From positions 1 through 38,397 of the forward strand of contig DLKC01000040.1 in NCBI GenBank assembly GCA_002478885.1: DNA of 38,397 nt. The letters are read 5' to 3'. Source of the DNA: Chitinophagaceae bacterium UBA7600. GTDB lineage: Bacteria; Bacteroidota; Bacteroidia; Chitinophagales; Chitinophagaceae. Shown here piece after piece: positions 1-8,302 of the stretch (position 1 is its first letter; each line of letters begins with the position of its first letter). A program made the position numbers and the translations under genes. Below the pieces are notes generated by a model, which was not told the origin of the DNA, did no database searches, and worked only from the letters and a program-made list of their open reading frames with translations.

Positions 1-1498
1 CTTCGGCAATAAAATCATCTACGCCTGCCTTGCTGGCAATATATTTCGCAGTAAGCGGGTTATCACCGGTCACCATCACCGTTTTTACACCCATTTTTCT
101 CAAACGCTCAAAGCGCTCCTGGATGCCGGGTTTAATAATGTCCTGCAACTCAATCACTCCCTTTATCACAGCATTTTGTGCTACTACCAGCGGGGTACCC
201 CCGTTTTGGGCAACCTGCTTTACCCTTTCGGTTATTTCACCAGGAACGGTATTGCCATTATCCTCTGCCATCGCTTTGATGGCATCAAAAGCTCCCTTCC
301 TGATCTTTCTGCCATCGGGCAGGTCCACGCCACTGCTTCTTGTTTCGGCCGTAAACCCAATAAATTGCATCCCCGGTTCCTTTTTCCGTACCATGCCTTT
401 GGAGGCTGCTAATTCAACAATGGACTTTCCCTCCGGTGTTTCATCAGCCAAAGAACCCAATACTGCTAACTCAATAAAATCACTCTCCCTTACACCGCTG
501 CCCGGCCAAAAATGGGTAGCCTTCCGGTTGCCTATGGTAATGGTGCCCGTTTTATCGAGCAGTAATGTATCAATATCGCCGGCGGTTTCCACTGCCTTAC
601 CACTTTTGGCAATCACCTTTGCCCGCAATGCCCTGTCCATGCCCGCAATGCCAATCGCACTTAACAGGCCACCGATAGTGGTTGGTACCAGGCAAACAAA
701 CAACGAAATGAAGGCTGCAATGGTAATGGGGGTATTGGCATAGTCAGCAAAAGGCTTGAGTGTAACAGTAACAATGATAAAGACAAGGGTAAAGCCGGCA
801 AGCAAAATCGTCAGTGCAATTTCGTTGGGAGTCTTTTGCCTCGAAGCGCCTTCTACCAATGCAATCATCCTGTCTAAAAAACTCTCCCCGGGCCTGGTGG
901 TTACTTTTACAACGATTAAATCAGAAAGGACTTTCGTTCCGCCTGTTACAGATGATTTATCGCCACCTGCTTCGCGTATAACGGGAGCACTTTCACCCGT
1001 GATGGCGCTTTCATCGATAGTGGCAATGCCTTCAACGATTTCACCATCCATCGGTATAACGTCACCGGCTTCGCAAACAAACAGGTCGTTTAGCCTTAGC
1101 TGTGAAGAAGTTACCACTTCCACTTCGTTGGTATCAATCCCTGTTGACGAAAGCAGCTTCTTTGCAGGTGTCGCTTCCCGTGTTTTCCGCAGGCTGTTGG
1201 CCTGTGCTTTTCCCCTTGCTTCTGCCAGTGCTTCAGCGAAGTTGGCAAACAGCACGGTAATAAGAAGAACAAGAAACACAACCAGGTTGTAAACAAAACT
1301 GCCCTGTGACGCATCGCCCCCGGCCAATGCCCAAATGGTTACAAACAGCATCACCGCTGTTCCCAGCTCTACCGTAAACATTACCGGGTTGCGGAACATG
1401 ATTGCCGGGTTAAGCTTTATAAAAGATTGTTTAACCGCTTCCTTTACCAGGGCGGTTTCAAACAATTTTGCTGCTCTTTTATGTTTCGACATATTCAT
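1..1498 (-). CDS. kdpB: Potassium-transporting P-type ATPase, catalytic subunit B (partial, 3' end outside window)
   Basis: KdpB hydrolyses ATP to drive high-affinity K+ uptake through KdpA in the inner membrane. The reading frame enters from the left edge and starts at an ATG at 1498 (MNMSKHKRAAKLF) or the in-frame ATG at 1492; about 499 codons are present. Visible P-type ATPase signatures are the actuator TGES motif (complement near 990-1000), the phosphorylation motif DKTGT (complement of 542-556) and MVTGDN of the P domain near the left edge. The C-terminal hinge and last membrane helices lie outside the window. It follows kdpA in the operon, but with an unusually long gap of about 147 bp that carries a repeat doublet. 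The family assignment is certain; only the exact start is open. Confidence 0.96.
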   Translation of the reverse strand, partial: MNMSKHKRAAKLFETALVKEAVKQSFIKLNPAIMFRNPVMFTVELGTAVMLFVTIWALAGGDASQGSFVYNLVVFLVLLITVLFANFAEALAEARGKAQANSLRKTREATPAKKLLSSTGIDTNEVEVVTSSQLRLNDLFVCEAGDVIPMDGEIVEGIATIDESAITGESAPVIREAGGDKSSVTGGTKVLSDLIVVKVTTRPGESFLDRMIALVEGASRQKTPNEIALTILLAGFTLVFIIVTVTLKPFADYANTPITIAAFISLFVCLVPTTIGGLLSAIGIAGMDRALRAKVIAKSGKAVETAGDIDTLLLDKTGTITIGNRKATHFWPGSGVRESDFIELAVLGSLADETPEGKSIVELAASKGMVRKKEPGMQFIGFTAETRSSGVDLPDGRKIRKGAFDAIKAMAEDNGNTVPGEITERVKQVAQNGGTPLVVAQNAVIKGVIELQDIIKPGIQERFERLRKMGVKTVMVTGDNPLTAKYIASKAGVDDFIAE

Positions 1499-1519
1499 TT
1501 GTTTATAAGCTTTATCGCT

Positions 1520-1632
1520 TTACCGGGCTTTTGTTGTGTCACTCCCTTCAACGTTCTGTCCGCTGCTGAGCAGCGAATAAGGCGTACAAGAGTGCGACGC
1601 AACAATGCTGAATGGAAATACTATCGCCGGGT
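1520..1632. repeat. Intergenic repeat locus a (doublet) between kdpA and kdpB
   Basis: Two cores of the dispersed family face each other: GTTGTGTCACTC at 1533-1544 and GTGCGACGCAAC (reverse orientation) at 1592-1603. Between them is a perfect palindrome CGCTGCTGAGCAGCG at 1561-1575. The outer flanks carry the CCGGGC/GCCGGG blocks seen at other copies. The doublet fills nearly the whole kdpA-kdpB spacer, so it lies inside a transcription unit, unlike most other copies. Confidence 0.8.
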
Positions 1633-1645
1633 TCATTAATGCGTT

Positions 1646-3349
1646 TTACTTCAGGAAAAAATATTCAGCCAACGGGCCCAATGCCAAAGCCGGAAAAAAG
1701 CTTAAAGCAGCTACCAGCAGAATCACGGCGAATGTCATTAACCCGAATGTGGCTGTATCAGTTTTTAAAGTGCCCGCACTTTCAGGGATGTATTTCTTCT
1801 TTGCCATGATGCCTGCAATAGCAACAGGGCCAATAATGGGCAGGTAGCGCGAAAGCATCAGCACCATGCCGGTACTGATATTCCACCACGGCGTATTATC
1901 GCCCAGCCCTTCAAAGCCGCTGCCATTGTTCGCCGCCGACGATGTGTATTCGTAAAGCATTTCGCTGAAGCCATGATAACCCGGATTATTCAGCCAGCCT
2001 GCATACGCCGAAGGATTGTGCGCAAACAGGTAAGAAGCTAACGCAGTACCTGCCAATATGAGCAATGGGTGCAGCAGGGCAATAAGCATGGCAATCTTCA
2101 TTTCTTTTGCCTCCACTTTCCTGCCCATGAATTCCGGTGTTCTGCCAACCATAAGCCCGCTGATAAATACGGCGATGATGATAAAAATGTAATAGTTGAG
2201 AAAGCCTACACCTACACCGCCGAAAAAGGAGTTGATCATCATACCCAGCATCGCCAGCATGCCGCCCAAAGGGGTTAAACTATCGTGCATGGCATTGACA
2301 GATCCGTTGGACGTAACCGTAGAAGATATAGCCCATGTGGCAGAAGCAGCAGCGCCAAATCGTATTTCTTTCCCCTCCATGCTGCCCCTGTGTTGATTGA
2401 TTCCCATAGCTGCAATGGCAGGGTTACCGGCCATTTCCTGTTGAATGGCGGGTATAAGCAATAGCAGGAAACCAACCATCATTACAGCAAAAATGATCCA
2501 CGCCATTTTCTTCCGCTTGAGGTAATAGCCCAGTGCAAACAGCATTGCCATTGGTATAAGCAGTACCAGGATATTCTCTGTCATGTTGGTGAAATAGGTT
2601 GGGTTTTCCAAAGGATGCGATGAATTGGCGCCAAAGAAACCACCGCCGTTTGTTCCGGTTTGCTTAATGGCAATCATGGCCGCTGCAGGGCCTCTTGCCA
2701 CGCTAACGGTATCGCCTTGCAACGACGTGTAACGGGCCGCCCCATCAAAGGTCATGGGCGTGCCGCTGAATACAAGAATGATGGCAGTTACAATGCTGAT
2801 GGGGAGTAAGATCCTGGTGCAGCTTTTTATAAAGTAATGATAGAAGTTGCCTGCCCTGTCGGTGGTTTTTTCCCGCATGGCATTGAACACAACGGCTGCG
2901 GCGGCCATGCCCGTGCCCGCGGTTACAAACTGCAGGAACATGATGCAGCTTATTTGGGAAAAGTAACTTAAGCCTGTTTCCCCGCTGTAATGTTGCAGGT
3001 TGCAGTTCACTAAAAATGAAACAGCAGTGTTGAATGCCAGATCGGGCGACATGGATGGAATGTTATCGGGATTCAGCGGCAACCAATGCTGGTTCATCAA
3101 AATAAACAGGGCAATAAAGAACCAAAAGAGGTTAATGGTAAGCAAAGCTTTCAGGTTCTGCTGCCAGGTCATTTCTTTACCAGGGTCAATACCACTTCCC
3201 TTAAAAATGAGTCGTTCAATTGGATTGAAAACAACATCCGGCCAGGTGCGTTCGCCGAGATAAACTTTACCAATATATCTGCCCAACGGAATGGCTAAAA
3301 CCACCATTGCCACAATCATAGCTACAGCACCTGAAATCTCTGTGTTCAT
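1646..3349 (-). CDS. kdpA: Potassium-transporting ATPase subunit A
   Basis: KdpA is the channel-like K+-translocating subunit of the KdpFABC pump. The 567-residue product has the usual KdpA length and about ten hydrophobic segments. It contains selectivity-filter-like stretches such as TGTNGGGFFGANSSHP and SFFGGVGVGFLNYY, and ends in an ALALGPLAEYF membrane segment. It starts 12 bp after the kdpF stop, consistent with co-translation in a kdpF-A-B operon. No truncation or frameshift is visible. Family membership is clear from the sequence. Confidence 0.97.
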   Translation of the reverse strand: MNTEISGAVAMIVAMVVLAIPLGRYIGKVYLGERTWPDVVFNPIERLIFKGSGIDPGKEMTWQQNLKALLTINLFWFFIALFILMNQHWLPLNPDNIPSMSPDLAFNTAVSFLVNCNLQHYSGETGLSYFSQISCIMFLQFVTAGTGMAAAAVVFNAMREKTTDRAGNFYHYFIKSCTRILLPISIVTAIILVFSGTPMTFDGAARYTSLQGDTVSVARGPAAAMIAIKQTGTNGGGFFGANSSHPLENPTYFTNMTENILVLLIPMAMLFALGYYLKRKKMAWIIFAVMMVGFLLLLIPAIQQEMAGNPAIAAMGINQHRGSMEGKEIRFGAAASATWAISSTVTSNGSVNAMHDSLTPLGGMLAMLGMMINSFFGGVGVGFLNYYIFIIIAVFISGLMVGRTPEFMGRKVEAKEMKIAMLIALLHPLLILAGTALASYLFAHNPSAYAGWLNNPGYHGFSEMLYEYTSSAANNGSGFEGLGDNTPWWNISTGMVLMLSRYLPIIGPVAIAGIMAKKKYIPESAGTLKTDTATFGLMTFAVILLVAALSFFPALALGPLAEYFFLK

Positions 3350-3361
3350 AAGCAGGTTTCT

Positions 3362-3439
3362 TTAAAATTTTTCCGGTTTCAGCAATACGTAACAGATGTA
3401 GATAAACACCCCGATTGCCAGAATGAATAGTGCAGTCAT
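3362..3439 (-). CDS. kdpF: Potassium-transporting ATPase small subunit F
   Basis: A 25-codon ORF encodes one membrane helix, MTALFILAIGVFIYICYVLL, followed by KPEKF. This is the classic KdpF pattern: a single transmembrane segment and a short basic C-terminal tail ending in KPE. KdpF stabilises the KdpABC complex in the inner membrane. It sits 12 bp upstream of kdpA, where kdpF is expected. It starts 3 bp after the stop of the preceding 26-codon ORF, suggesting translational coupling. It is short enough to be missed by automatic gene callers. Confidence 0.92.
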   Translation of the reverse strand: MTALFILAIGVFIYICYVLLKPEKF

Positions 3440-3442
3440 ATT

Positions 3443-3523
3443 TCAGATCTTTTCAAAAAAGTCAATGGATTTGTAGAATAGCCAGAAGCAAAGCACTCCG
3501 GCAATAATGAGTATGATGGTCAT
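3443..3523 (-). CDS. 26-residue single-helix membrane peptide upstream of kdpF
   Basis: The ORF reads MTIILIIAGVLCFWLFYKSI then DFFEKI and stops. It has one hydrophobic helix of about 17 residues and a charged C-terminus, resembling KdpF in size and topology but not in sequence. The stop codon lies 3 bp before the kdpF start and its own start lies 10 bp after the previous small ORF's stop. The packing in a compact operon supports real translation. I infer an accessory or second KdpF-like peptide of the pump, or a membrane sensor peptide. I do not recognise a named family. Confidence 0.7.
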   Translation of the reverse strand: MTIILIIAGVLCFWLFYKSIDFFEKI

Positions 3524-3533
3524 ATAATTTGCT

Positions 3534-3686
3534 TTAATGAAACCAATGCAACGTATTATTGGCCAGCCAGGACAAAGCCATCAGTGCCAGCAAAACGGCG
3601 AACAGCATAATGAAGTCTTTCCATCGGGGTACTTCATCACCATATTCATTTGTTTTATTGCGTTTGCTGTTTGCCACGGCAGGCAT
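3534..3686 (-). CDS. 50-residue predicted membrane protein, first ORF of the kdp operon
   Basis: The product starts MPAVANSKRNKTNEYGDEVP, continues RWKDFIMLFAVLLALMALSW and ends LANNTLHWFH. It has a charged cytosolic N-terminus of about 23 residues, then one transmembrane helix (about residues 25-43) and a short tail. The start at 3686 is the only ATG giving this full frame. The stop is 10 bp before the next ORF. I know of no named family; placement suggests a role with the Kdp pump, perhaps assembly or regulation. Coding status is inferred from packing and a sensible membrane-protein composition. Confidence 0.65.
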   Translation of the reverse strand: MPAVANSKRNKTNEYGDEVPRWKDFIMLFAVLLALMALSWLANNTLHWFH

Positions 3687-3813
3687 AATACTTTGATGAG
3701 CCAATATGCCAAAACGTATGCCCTGTCGGATAACGGCGTCGCTTGCGTTTAGCTGAAATGCTTACCGGGTAATGGTTATAGCTGTTTTTGTAAAGGCTTT
3801 GCTGGTTCTGCCC

Positions 3814-3844
3814 AAAACAAAAAACCCTTTCAAAATGAAAGGGT
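3814..3844 (-). terminator. Rho-independent terminator after the sigma-54 response regulator gene
   Basis: On the minus strand an 8-bp stem CCCTTTCA/TGAAAGGG with a TTT loop (3825-3843) is followed by a run of six Ts, a G and four more Ts (3814-3824). A second copy of the half-site TTTCAAAATGAAAGGG lies at 3849-3864, just after the gene's stop. It separates the regulator from the kdp operon, which must then have its own promoter between 3687 and 3813. Confidence 0.85.
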
Positions 3845-3868
3845 GCATTTTCAAAATGAAAGGGATAC

Positions 3869-5206
3869 CTATTTAGGGATGCCGTATTCTTCCATTTTCC
3901 GGTACAATGTTGTTAAACCAATATTGAGCAAACGTGCAGCTTCTGTTTTATTACCTTTTGCAAACGCCAGCACTTTTTGAATATGTTCCTTTTCCATAAC
4001 AGATAAATCAAACAGGTTCCGGGAACTATCGCTGTTGGTTTGCAGATCAAGTGGCAAAACTTCGATCGAAAGTGCATCGCCATCTTCCAGGATCACCGCT
4101 CTTTCGATCACATTCTTTAATTCCCTGGTGTTGCCTTTCCAGCGGTGGTTTTGTAACGCTTTTAGCGCTTCTTTGCTAATGCCTGTAATTTTTCGATTCG
4201 TTTTTGCAGCAAACAGCCGGGTGTAATATTCCGCCAGCATTTGCATGTCTTCTTTTCTTTCTCTTAGCGGCGGCAGCTCTATCGCAAAAACGTTCAACCG
4301 GTAGAAAAGATCTTCGCGGAAGTGCCCCTCTTTTACCGCTTCCTGTAAGTTTCTGTTGGTGGCAGCAATGATGCGAACGTTCACCTTGCTTGTTTTTGTA
4401 TCGCCTGTTTTTATGAACTCGCCGGTCTCCAGCACGCGCAACAATTTGCTTTGCAGGTCAACCGGCATTTCTCCTATTTCGTCCAGGAACAGTGTTCCGC
4501 CGTTTGCTTCTTCAATCAATCCTTTTTTGTCTTTTACCGCACCTGTAAAAGCGCCCGCCTTGTGACCAAACAACTCACTCTCCAAAAGGTCTTTGGTAAA
4601 AGCACCGCAATTCAATGCAACAAATGCTTTGTTGTTTCTGCCACTTGCATTGTAAATGGCCTGAGCAAACACTTCCTTGCCTGTACCTGTTTCGCCAAGC
4701 AATAGTACCGTGGCATCTGTTGGTGCTACTTTTTTTGCCAGGGACACAGCATTCCCCATTGATGCTGCTTTTCCTATAATGCTGTCAAAACTGTATTTCT
4801 TTCCAACGAGGCTTTCCAGCTGCTGCACTCTCTTTTGCAACTGTACTTTTTCCAATGCTTTATGAAGGAGCGGTATTACCTTGTTGTTGTCGTCACCTTT
4901 GGTGATATAATCAAAAGCGCCGTTTTTCATGGCCTGGATACCATCGGGAATATTCCCATAAGCCGTTAGCAATATAATTTCTGTTGGCAGGTGTTTCTGT
5001 TTTACCTGGGCGATAAAGTCTACACCGTTGCCATCCGGCAGTTTAACGTCACATAAAATAACATCAGGTTCATCTGTTTCAATAACTTTCCATGCTGCTT
5101 TCAGCGTAGGCGCTTCTGAAATGGTAAAGCCTTCCAGCCGCAGCAACCTGGCTAATAAGCTGCGGAGCTTTTCTTCATCATCTATGAGCAGAATTTTTGT
5201 AGACAT
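3869..5206 (-). CDS. Sigma-54-dependent response regulator (NtrC family)
   Basis: This 445-residue protein has a receiver domain (residues 4-120, acidic pocket DD9-10, phosphoacceptor D53 in DVKLPDG, K103), a sigma-54 AAA+ domain (about 140-375) and a C-terminal Fis-type helix-turn-helix. The Walker A GETGTGKE is at 171-178, the sigma-54-contacting loop GAFTGA at 218-223 and Walker B GGTLFLDEIG at 236-245. The start at 5206 (MSTKILLIDDEE) is chosen over an ATG ten codons upstream because it places the receiver domain normally. No sensor kinase adjoins it. Its position directly upstream of kdp suggests it controls potassium uptake in place of an OmpR-type KdpE; this is inference. Confidence 0.95.
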   Translation of the reverse strand: MSTKILLIDDEEKLRSLLARLLRLEGFTISEAPTLKAAWKVIETDEPDVILCDVKLPDGNGVDFIAQVKQKHLPTEIILLTAYGNIPDGIQAMKNGAFDYITKGDDNNKVIPLLHKALEKVQLQKRVQQLESLVGKKYSFDSIIGKAASMGNAVSLAKKVAPTDATVLLLGETGTGKEVFAQAIYNASGRNNKAFVALNCGAFTKDLLESELFGHKAGAFTGAVKDKKGLIEEANGGTLFLDEIGEMPVDLQSKLLRVLETGEFIKTGDTKTSKVNVRIIAATNRNLQEAVKEGHFREDLFYRLNVFAIELPPLRERKEDMQMLAEYYTRLFAAKTNRKITGISKEALKALQNHRWKGNTRELKNVIERAVILEDGDALSIEVLPLDLQTNSDSSRNLFDLSVMEKEHIQKVLAFAKGNKTEAARLLNIGLTTLYRKMEEYGIPK

Positions 5207-5336
5207 GACTTTACTTAAAACCTTAAGTACCGGCAAATTTGAACAATTACAGCAACAGTTGAACTTTTACTTTGCACACGCCTTGCAAAACAAGCTTACA
5301 AAAAAGCCAGCTTTACCGGCAGAACTATGAAAATCT

Positions 5337-5500
5337 TTATGGTACCAGCTTCCGCAACTCCGGTTGAGCTTCGTTGCGTCGCAATCCGTTCATCGTTCCT
5401 GCCATACATGTAGCCGCGTTTGTCGCCCCATGATATACTGATGAAGTGCTTGCGACGCAAGGGACGTTGCCATAAAAAACAGGAGCTGGTATAGATAAAA
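5337..5500. repeat. Intergenic repeat locus b (doublet)
   Basis: Cores are GTTGCGTCGCAA at 5373-5384 and TTGCGACGCAAG (reverse) at 5450-5461. The outer ends are also inverted: ATGGTACCAGCT at about 5338-5350 against AGCTGGTATA at 5484-5493. The whole stretch is therefore a long imperfect inverted repeat. Confidence 0.75.
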
Positions 5501-5555
5501 ATGCTTTTTACCAGGGCGAGCTGCACTCAAGCGTTTGCGTAAAAGATAAGTCCGG

Positions 5556-5582
5556 TTGCTAATCATTCAGTATTTACCTTAG
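5556..5582 (+). promoter_or_regulatory. Bacteroidota-type promoter for the DUF5916 gene
   Basis: TTG at 5556-5558, a 16-bp spacer and TACCTTAG at 5575-5582 approximate the TTTG/TAnnTTTG consensus. The box lies about 30 bp upstream of the GTG start at 5613. The match is imperfect. Confidence 0.5.
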
Positions 5583-5612
5583 CAAAGTTTCGAAAATTTA
5601 CAACAAACCAAC

Positions 5613-7787
5613 GTGATCAGACTTTCGTTTCTTGCCTTTTTCCTGGTGTGTTTATTAAGCGCGGTTGCTCAGAAAAAAAATGCTGCATTTCAATTGCACA
5701 TTAAAAAAGCCAACTCGCCTGTGGCAGTCGATGGGGTAATGAACGAATCGGCCTGGCACGATGCGGATGTAGCCTCCAGCTTTTATATGGTGCTGCCTAT
5801 GGATACCAGCCATGCAAAGGTGCCGACCGATGTGCGCATGACCTACGACAGCGACAATATTTACATATTTGTAAACTGCTATCTTACCAAACCCGGCCCG
5901 TATATGGTGGAATCGCTGCGCCGCGATTTCGTATTTGGCAAGAACGATAACTTCATTTTCTTCATCGACCCGTTTGACGACCGCACCAATGGTTTCACTT
6001 TTGGCGCGAATGCGGCAGGGGCCCAGTGGGATGGCATGCTGTACGATGGCGGTAAAGCCGACCTGAGCTGGGATAACAAGTGGATCTCTGAAGTGAAGAA
6101 TTATGGCGACCGCTGGACCTTTGAAGCGGCTATTCCTTTTAAAACGATCCGCTATAAAAAAGGCATCAAAACATGGGGTATCAATTTTAGCCGCCTTGAC
6201 ATAAAAGTTGCGGAAAAATCTGCATGGGCGCCGGTGCCAAGGCAATTCCCAACGGCCTCCCTTGCCTATACCGGCGACCTGATCTGGGATGAATCGCCAC
6301 CCGATGCGGGTTTCAACTTTTCTGTAATACCGTATGCACTCGGTGGCGTTACCAAAGACTATGAAAATAAAAAGCCGGCTGACTATAAGGGCGAAGTGGG
6401 TGCTGATGCAAAAATTGCCGTTACCTCTTCCCTGAACCTTGATCTTACGTACAATCCCGACTTTTCGCAGGTGGAGGTTGACAGGCAGGTAACCAACCTC
6501 GACCGTTATGAATTATTCTTTCCCGAACGCAGGCAGTTCTTTATTGAGAACAGCGACCTGTTTGGCAATTTTGGGTATACCAATATACGCCCCTTCTTTT
6601 CCCGGAGAATAGGGCTGGGTGTGCCTATTAGCTTTGGAGCAAGGCTTAGCGGTAGCCTTGATAAGAACTGGAGGATTGGCGCAATGGATATCCAGACAAA
6701 GTCGGTTGATGAAACAGGGCTTCCCGTTCAGAATTTTGCGGTGCTTGCCCTGCAAAGAAAGCTGTTCGCCCGGTCCAACATCAGGTTCCTGTTTGTGAAT
6801 AAACAATCGTTGAATTATGAGCCTGGCAAGGACACGGCCAAACCTGCATATTCATTATACAACAGGAATATTGGCGTTGAGTATAACCTCGCTTCGGCCA
6901 ACAATGCCTGGACAGGCAAGGCCATGCTGGTGAAGGCCTTTAGTCCGGGAGCAAGTGACAAAGATTGGACACATGCCGCTAATCTTCAATACGCTAACCG
7001 CAAATGGATTATCTCCTGGCAGCATGAGATCGTCGGCAGCAATTTCACTTCCGAAGTGGGTTATGTGCCCCGCAAAGACTATGTGAAAATAAACCCCCAG
7101 GCCAGCTATTTGTTCTTTCCAAAAAAAGGCAGCATCCTTAGCCACGGGCCAAAGCTGAGTACAACTTATTTCTATACGCAGTCTATGCGCCACACGGATG
7201 ATGAAACTTATCTCGCTTACAATCTTAATTTCCGTGACCAGAGCTTTGGCGATGTTTGGGTGGCACATGACTATGTAGAATTGCTGCAACCATTCGATCC
7301 GACAAATTCCGGTAAAGACACGCTGGCCACCGGCAGCAAACACACCTGGAAAGCTTTTGGGGCAGACTTTGTTTCAAAGCCGCAACACCTGTTCACCTAT
7401 GCATTTACGACCAGGTATGGCGGCTATTATGCCGGTGGTACAAGGTTCAGTTTTACAACAGACCTCGGCTACCGCTTTCAACCTTTCCTGAGCATTACAC
7501 TCAGTACGAGCTATAACCACATAGATCTACCGCAGCCGTGGGGCATTAATAATTTCTGGCTAATAGGGCCAAGGGCTGATTTTACATTCACCAACAAATT
7601 ATTCTTCACCACTTTTCTGCAATACAACGACCAGCAGAAGAATATAAACCTTAATACCCGGTTACAATGGCGTTACCGCCCGGCTTCTGACCTCTTTATT
7701 GTTTATACCGACAATTATTATCCTGCGCCGCTTTCGGTGCGCAACCGTGCAGTGGTTATTAAGTTTACTTATTGGTGGAACATCTAG
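5613..7787 (+). CDS. DUF5916 protein with N-terminal CBM9-like domain, exported
   Basis: The 724-residue product has a signal peptide (cleavage near residues 19-20, after LLSAVAQ). A CBM9-like beta-sandwich follows (about 25-230, beginning AVDGVMNESAWHDADVASSF). The long C-terminal half (about 235-724) is rich in alternating aromatic beta-strands, as in the DUF5916 family, and ends in the aromatic, outer-membrane-type terminus VIKFTYWWNI. A large outer-membrane barrel is likely. It starts with GTG; no in-frame ATG fits the signal peptide better. Members of this family are common in Bacteroidota and their substrate is unknown to me. No partner gene is adjacent, so it is probably monocistronic. 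Confidence 0.85.
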   Translation: MIRLSFLAFFLVCLLSAVAQKKNAAFQLHIKKANSPVAVDGVMNESAWHDADVASSFYMVLPMDTSHAKVPTDVRMTYDSDNIYIFVNCYLTKPGPYMVESLRRDFVFGKNDNFIFFIDPFDDRTNGFTFGANAAGAQWDGMLYDGGKADLSWDNKWISEVKNYGDRWTFEAAIPFKTIRYKKGIKTWGINFSRLDIKVAEKSAWAPVPRQFPTASLAYTGDLIWDESPPDAGFNFSVIPYALGGVTKDYENKKPADYKGEVGADAKIAVTSSLNLDLTYNPDFSQVEVDRQVTNLDRYELFFPERRQFFIENSDLFGNFGYTNIRPFFSRRIGLGVPISFGARLSGSLDKNWRIGAMDIQTKSVDETGLPVQNFAVLALQRKLFARSNIRFLFVNKQSLNYEPGKDTAKPAYSLYNRNIGVEYNLASANNAWTGKAMLVKAFSPGASDKDWTHAANLQYANRKWIISWQHEIVGSNFTSEVGYVPRKDYVKINPQASYLFFPKKGSILSHGPKLSTTYFYTQSMRHTDDETYLAYNLNFRDQSFGDVWVAHDYVELLQPFDPTNSGKDTLATGSKHTWKAFGADFVSKPQHLFTYAFTTRYGGYYAGGTRFSFTTDLGYRFQPFLSITLSTSYNHIDLPQPWGINNFWLIGPRADFTFTNKLFFTTFLQYNDQQKNINLNTRLQWRYRPASDLFIVYTDNYYPAPLSVRNRAVVIKFTYWWNI

Positions 7788-7879
7788 AACATGTCAAAAT
7801 GCAAGGTTTATGAACCGGGCATTGGAGCCGGTGGTGTCGGCTGTTGCCTCGCAGGCCTATACCGGCTGCAATAAAATGG

Positions 7880-8302
7880 CTATGCCGGGTTTTCAAAAAA
7901 GCGGCTTACAGCATTTTCAAGAATGGTATAACTGAAGGCACGCATATAATAATCGATAACTGCATCCTTCTCCGTGTCGCTAATGCCAAGTTTATGGAAA
8001 TAGTCGTTGAAACTTGCCATACTAAACGATTTCGTTGCATGCCTGAAATCGGTGAGCACATGTTCTGCCAAATAAGCTCCATTGAGGTTTATTTCGTCAA
8101 GTTTGTCGATAATATCGAAAAGCTCATATCTTATTTCCATGCTGAATATTTCATGAAAGTCGGGCTTTTCTTCAATCACTTTATGATCAAGCATTGCGAG
8201 GCTTATAAGTCGTAAGATCAGTTCCTCCGGGCTGCCAAACTTTTCGTTGATGGCACTTTGCAATTCAGGTGAAAGATTTCTGAGGTATTGTATCGCGGGC
8301 AT
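7880..8302 (-). CDS. Hypothetical all-helical protein, 140 residues
   Basis: I do not recognise this protein. It is acidic, has no signal peptide or membrane segment, and its sequence (LISLAMLDHKVIEEKPDFHE, EINLNGAYLAEHVLTDF) suggests alpha-helices throughout. It is convergent with the DUF5916 gene, leaving a 92-bp gap, and divergent from pckG. Codon use resembles the neighbours. It is probably a small cytosolic protein; function unknown. Confidence 0.65.
   Translation of the reverse strand: MPAIQYLRNLSPELQSAINEKFGSPEELILRLISLAMLDHKVIEEKPDFHEIFSMEIRYELFDIIDKLDEINLNGAYLAEHVLTDFRHATKSFSMASFNDYFHKLGISDTEKDAVIDYYMRAFSYTILENAVSRFFENPA

Larger units (their letters stand above)
5207..5612. other. 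406-bp intergenic region between divergent genes
   Basis: It separates the minus-strand regulator from the plus-strand DUF5916 gene. It holds a repeat doublet (5337-5500) and a promoter-like -33/-7 pair near 5556-5582. A 76-codon minus ORF here runs through the repeat and has no protein-like features. I see no RNA gene. Confidence 0.6.

Noticed and set aside
30..743. A 237-codon plus-strand ORF and further plus ORFs to 1292
   Set aside because: They lie antisense to kdpB, whose frame carries DKTGT, TGES and TGDN motifs; the plus-strand products have no domain features.
3687..3813. Sigma-54 (-24/-12) promoter for the kdp operon
   Set aside because: I looked for GG-N10-GC on the minus strand and found only near misses with wrong spacing or GG in place of GC, so no canonical site can be claimed.
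5296..5526. A 76-codon minus ORF in the 5.2-5.6 kb gap
   Set aside because: It is made largely of repeat locus b and has no conserved features.
5655..6245. A 196-codon minus-strand ORF within the DUF5916 gene
   Set aside because: It mirrors the coding frame of the plus-strand gene, which has a signal peptide and known domain.
7788..7879. Terminator or extra repeat copy between the DUF5916 gene and the 140-residue gene
   Set aside because: GCCGGT/ACCGGC can pair, but over a loop of about 34 bases with no T-run, and the repeat core is absent.
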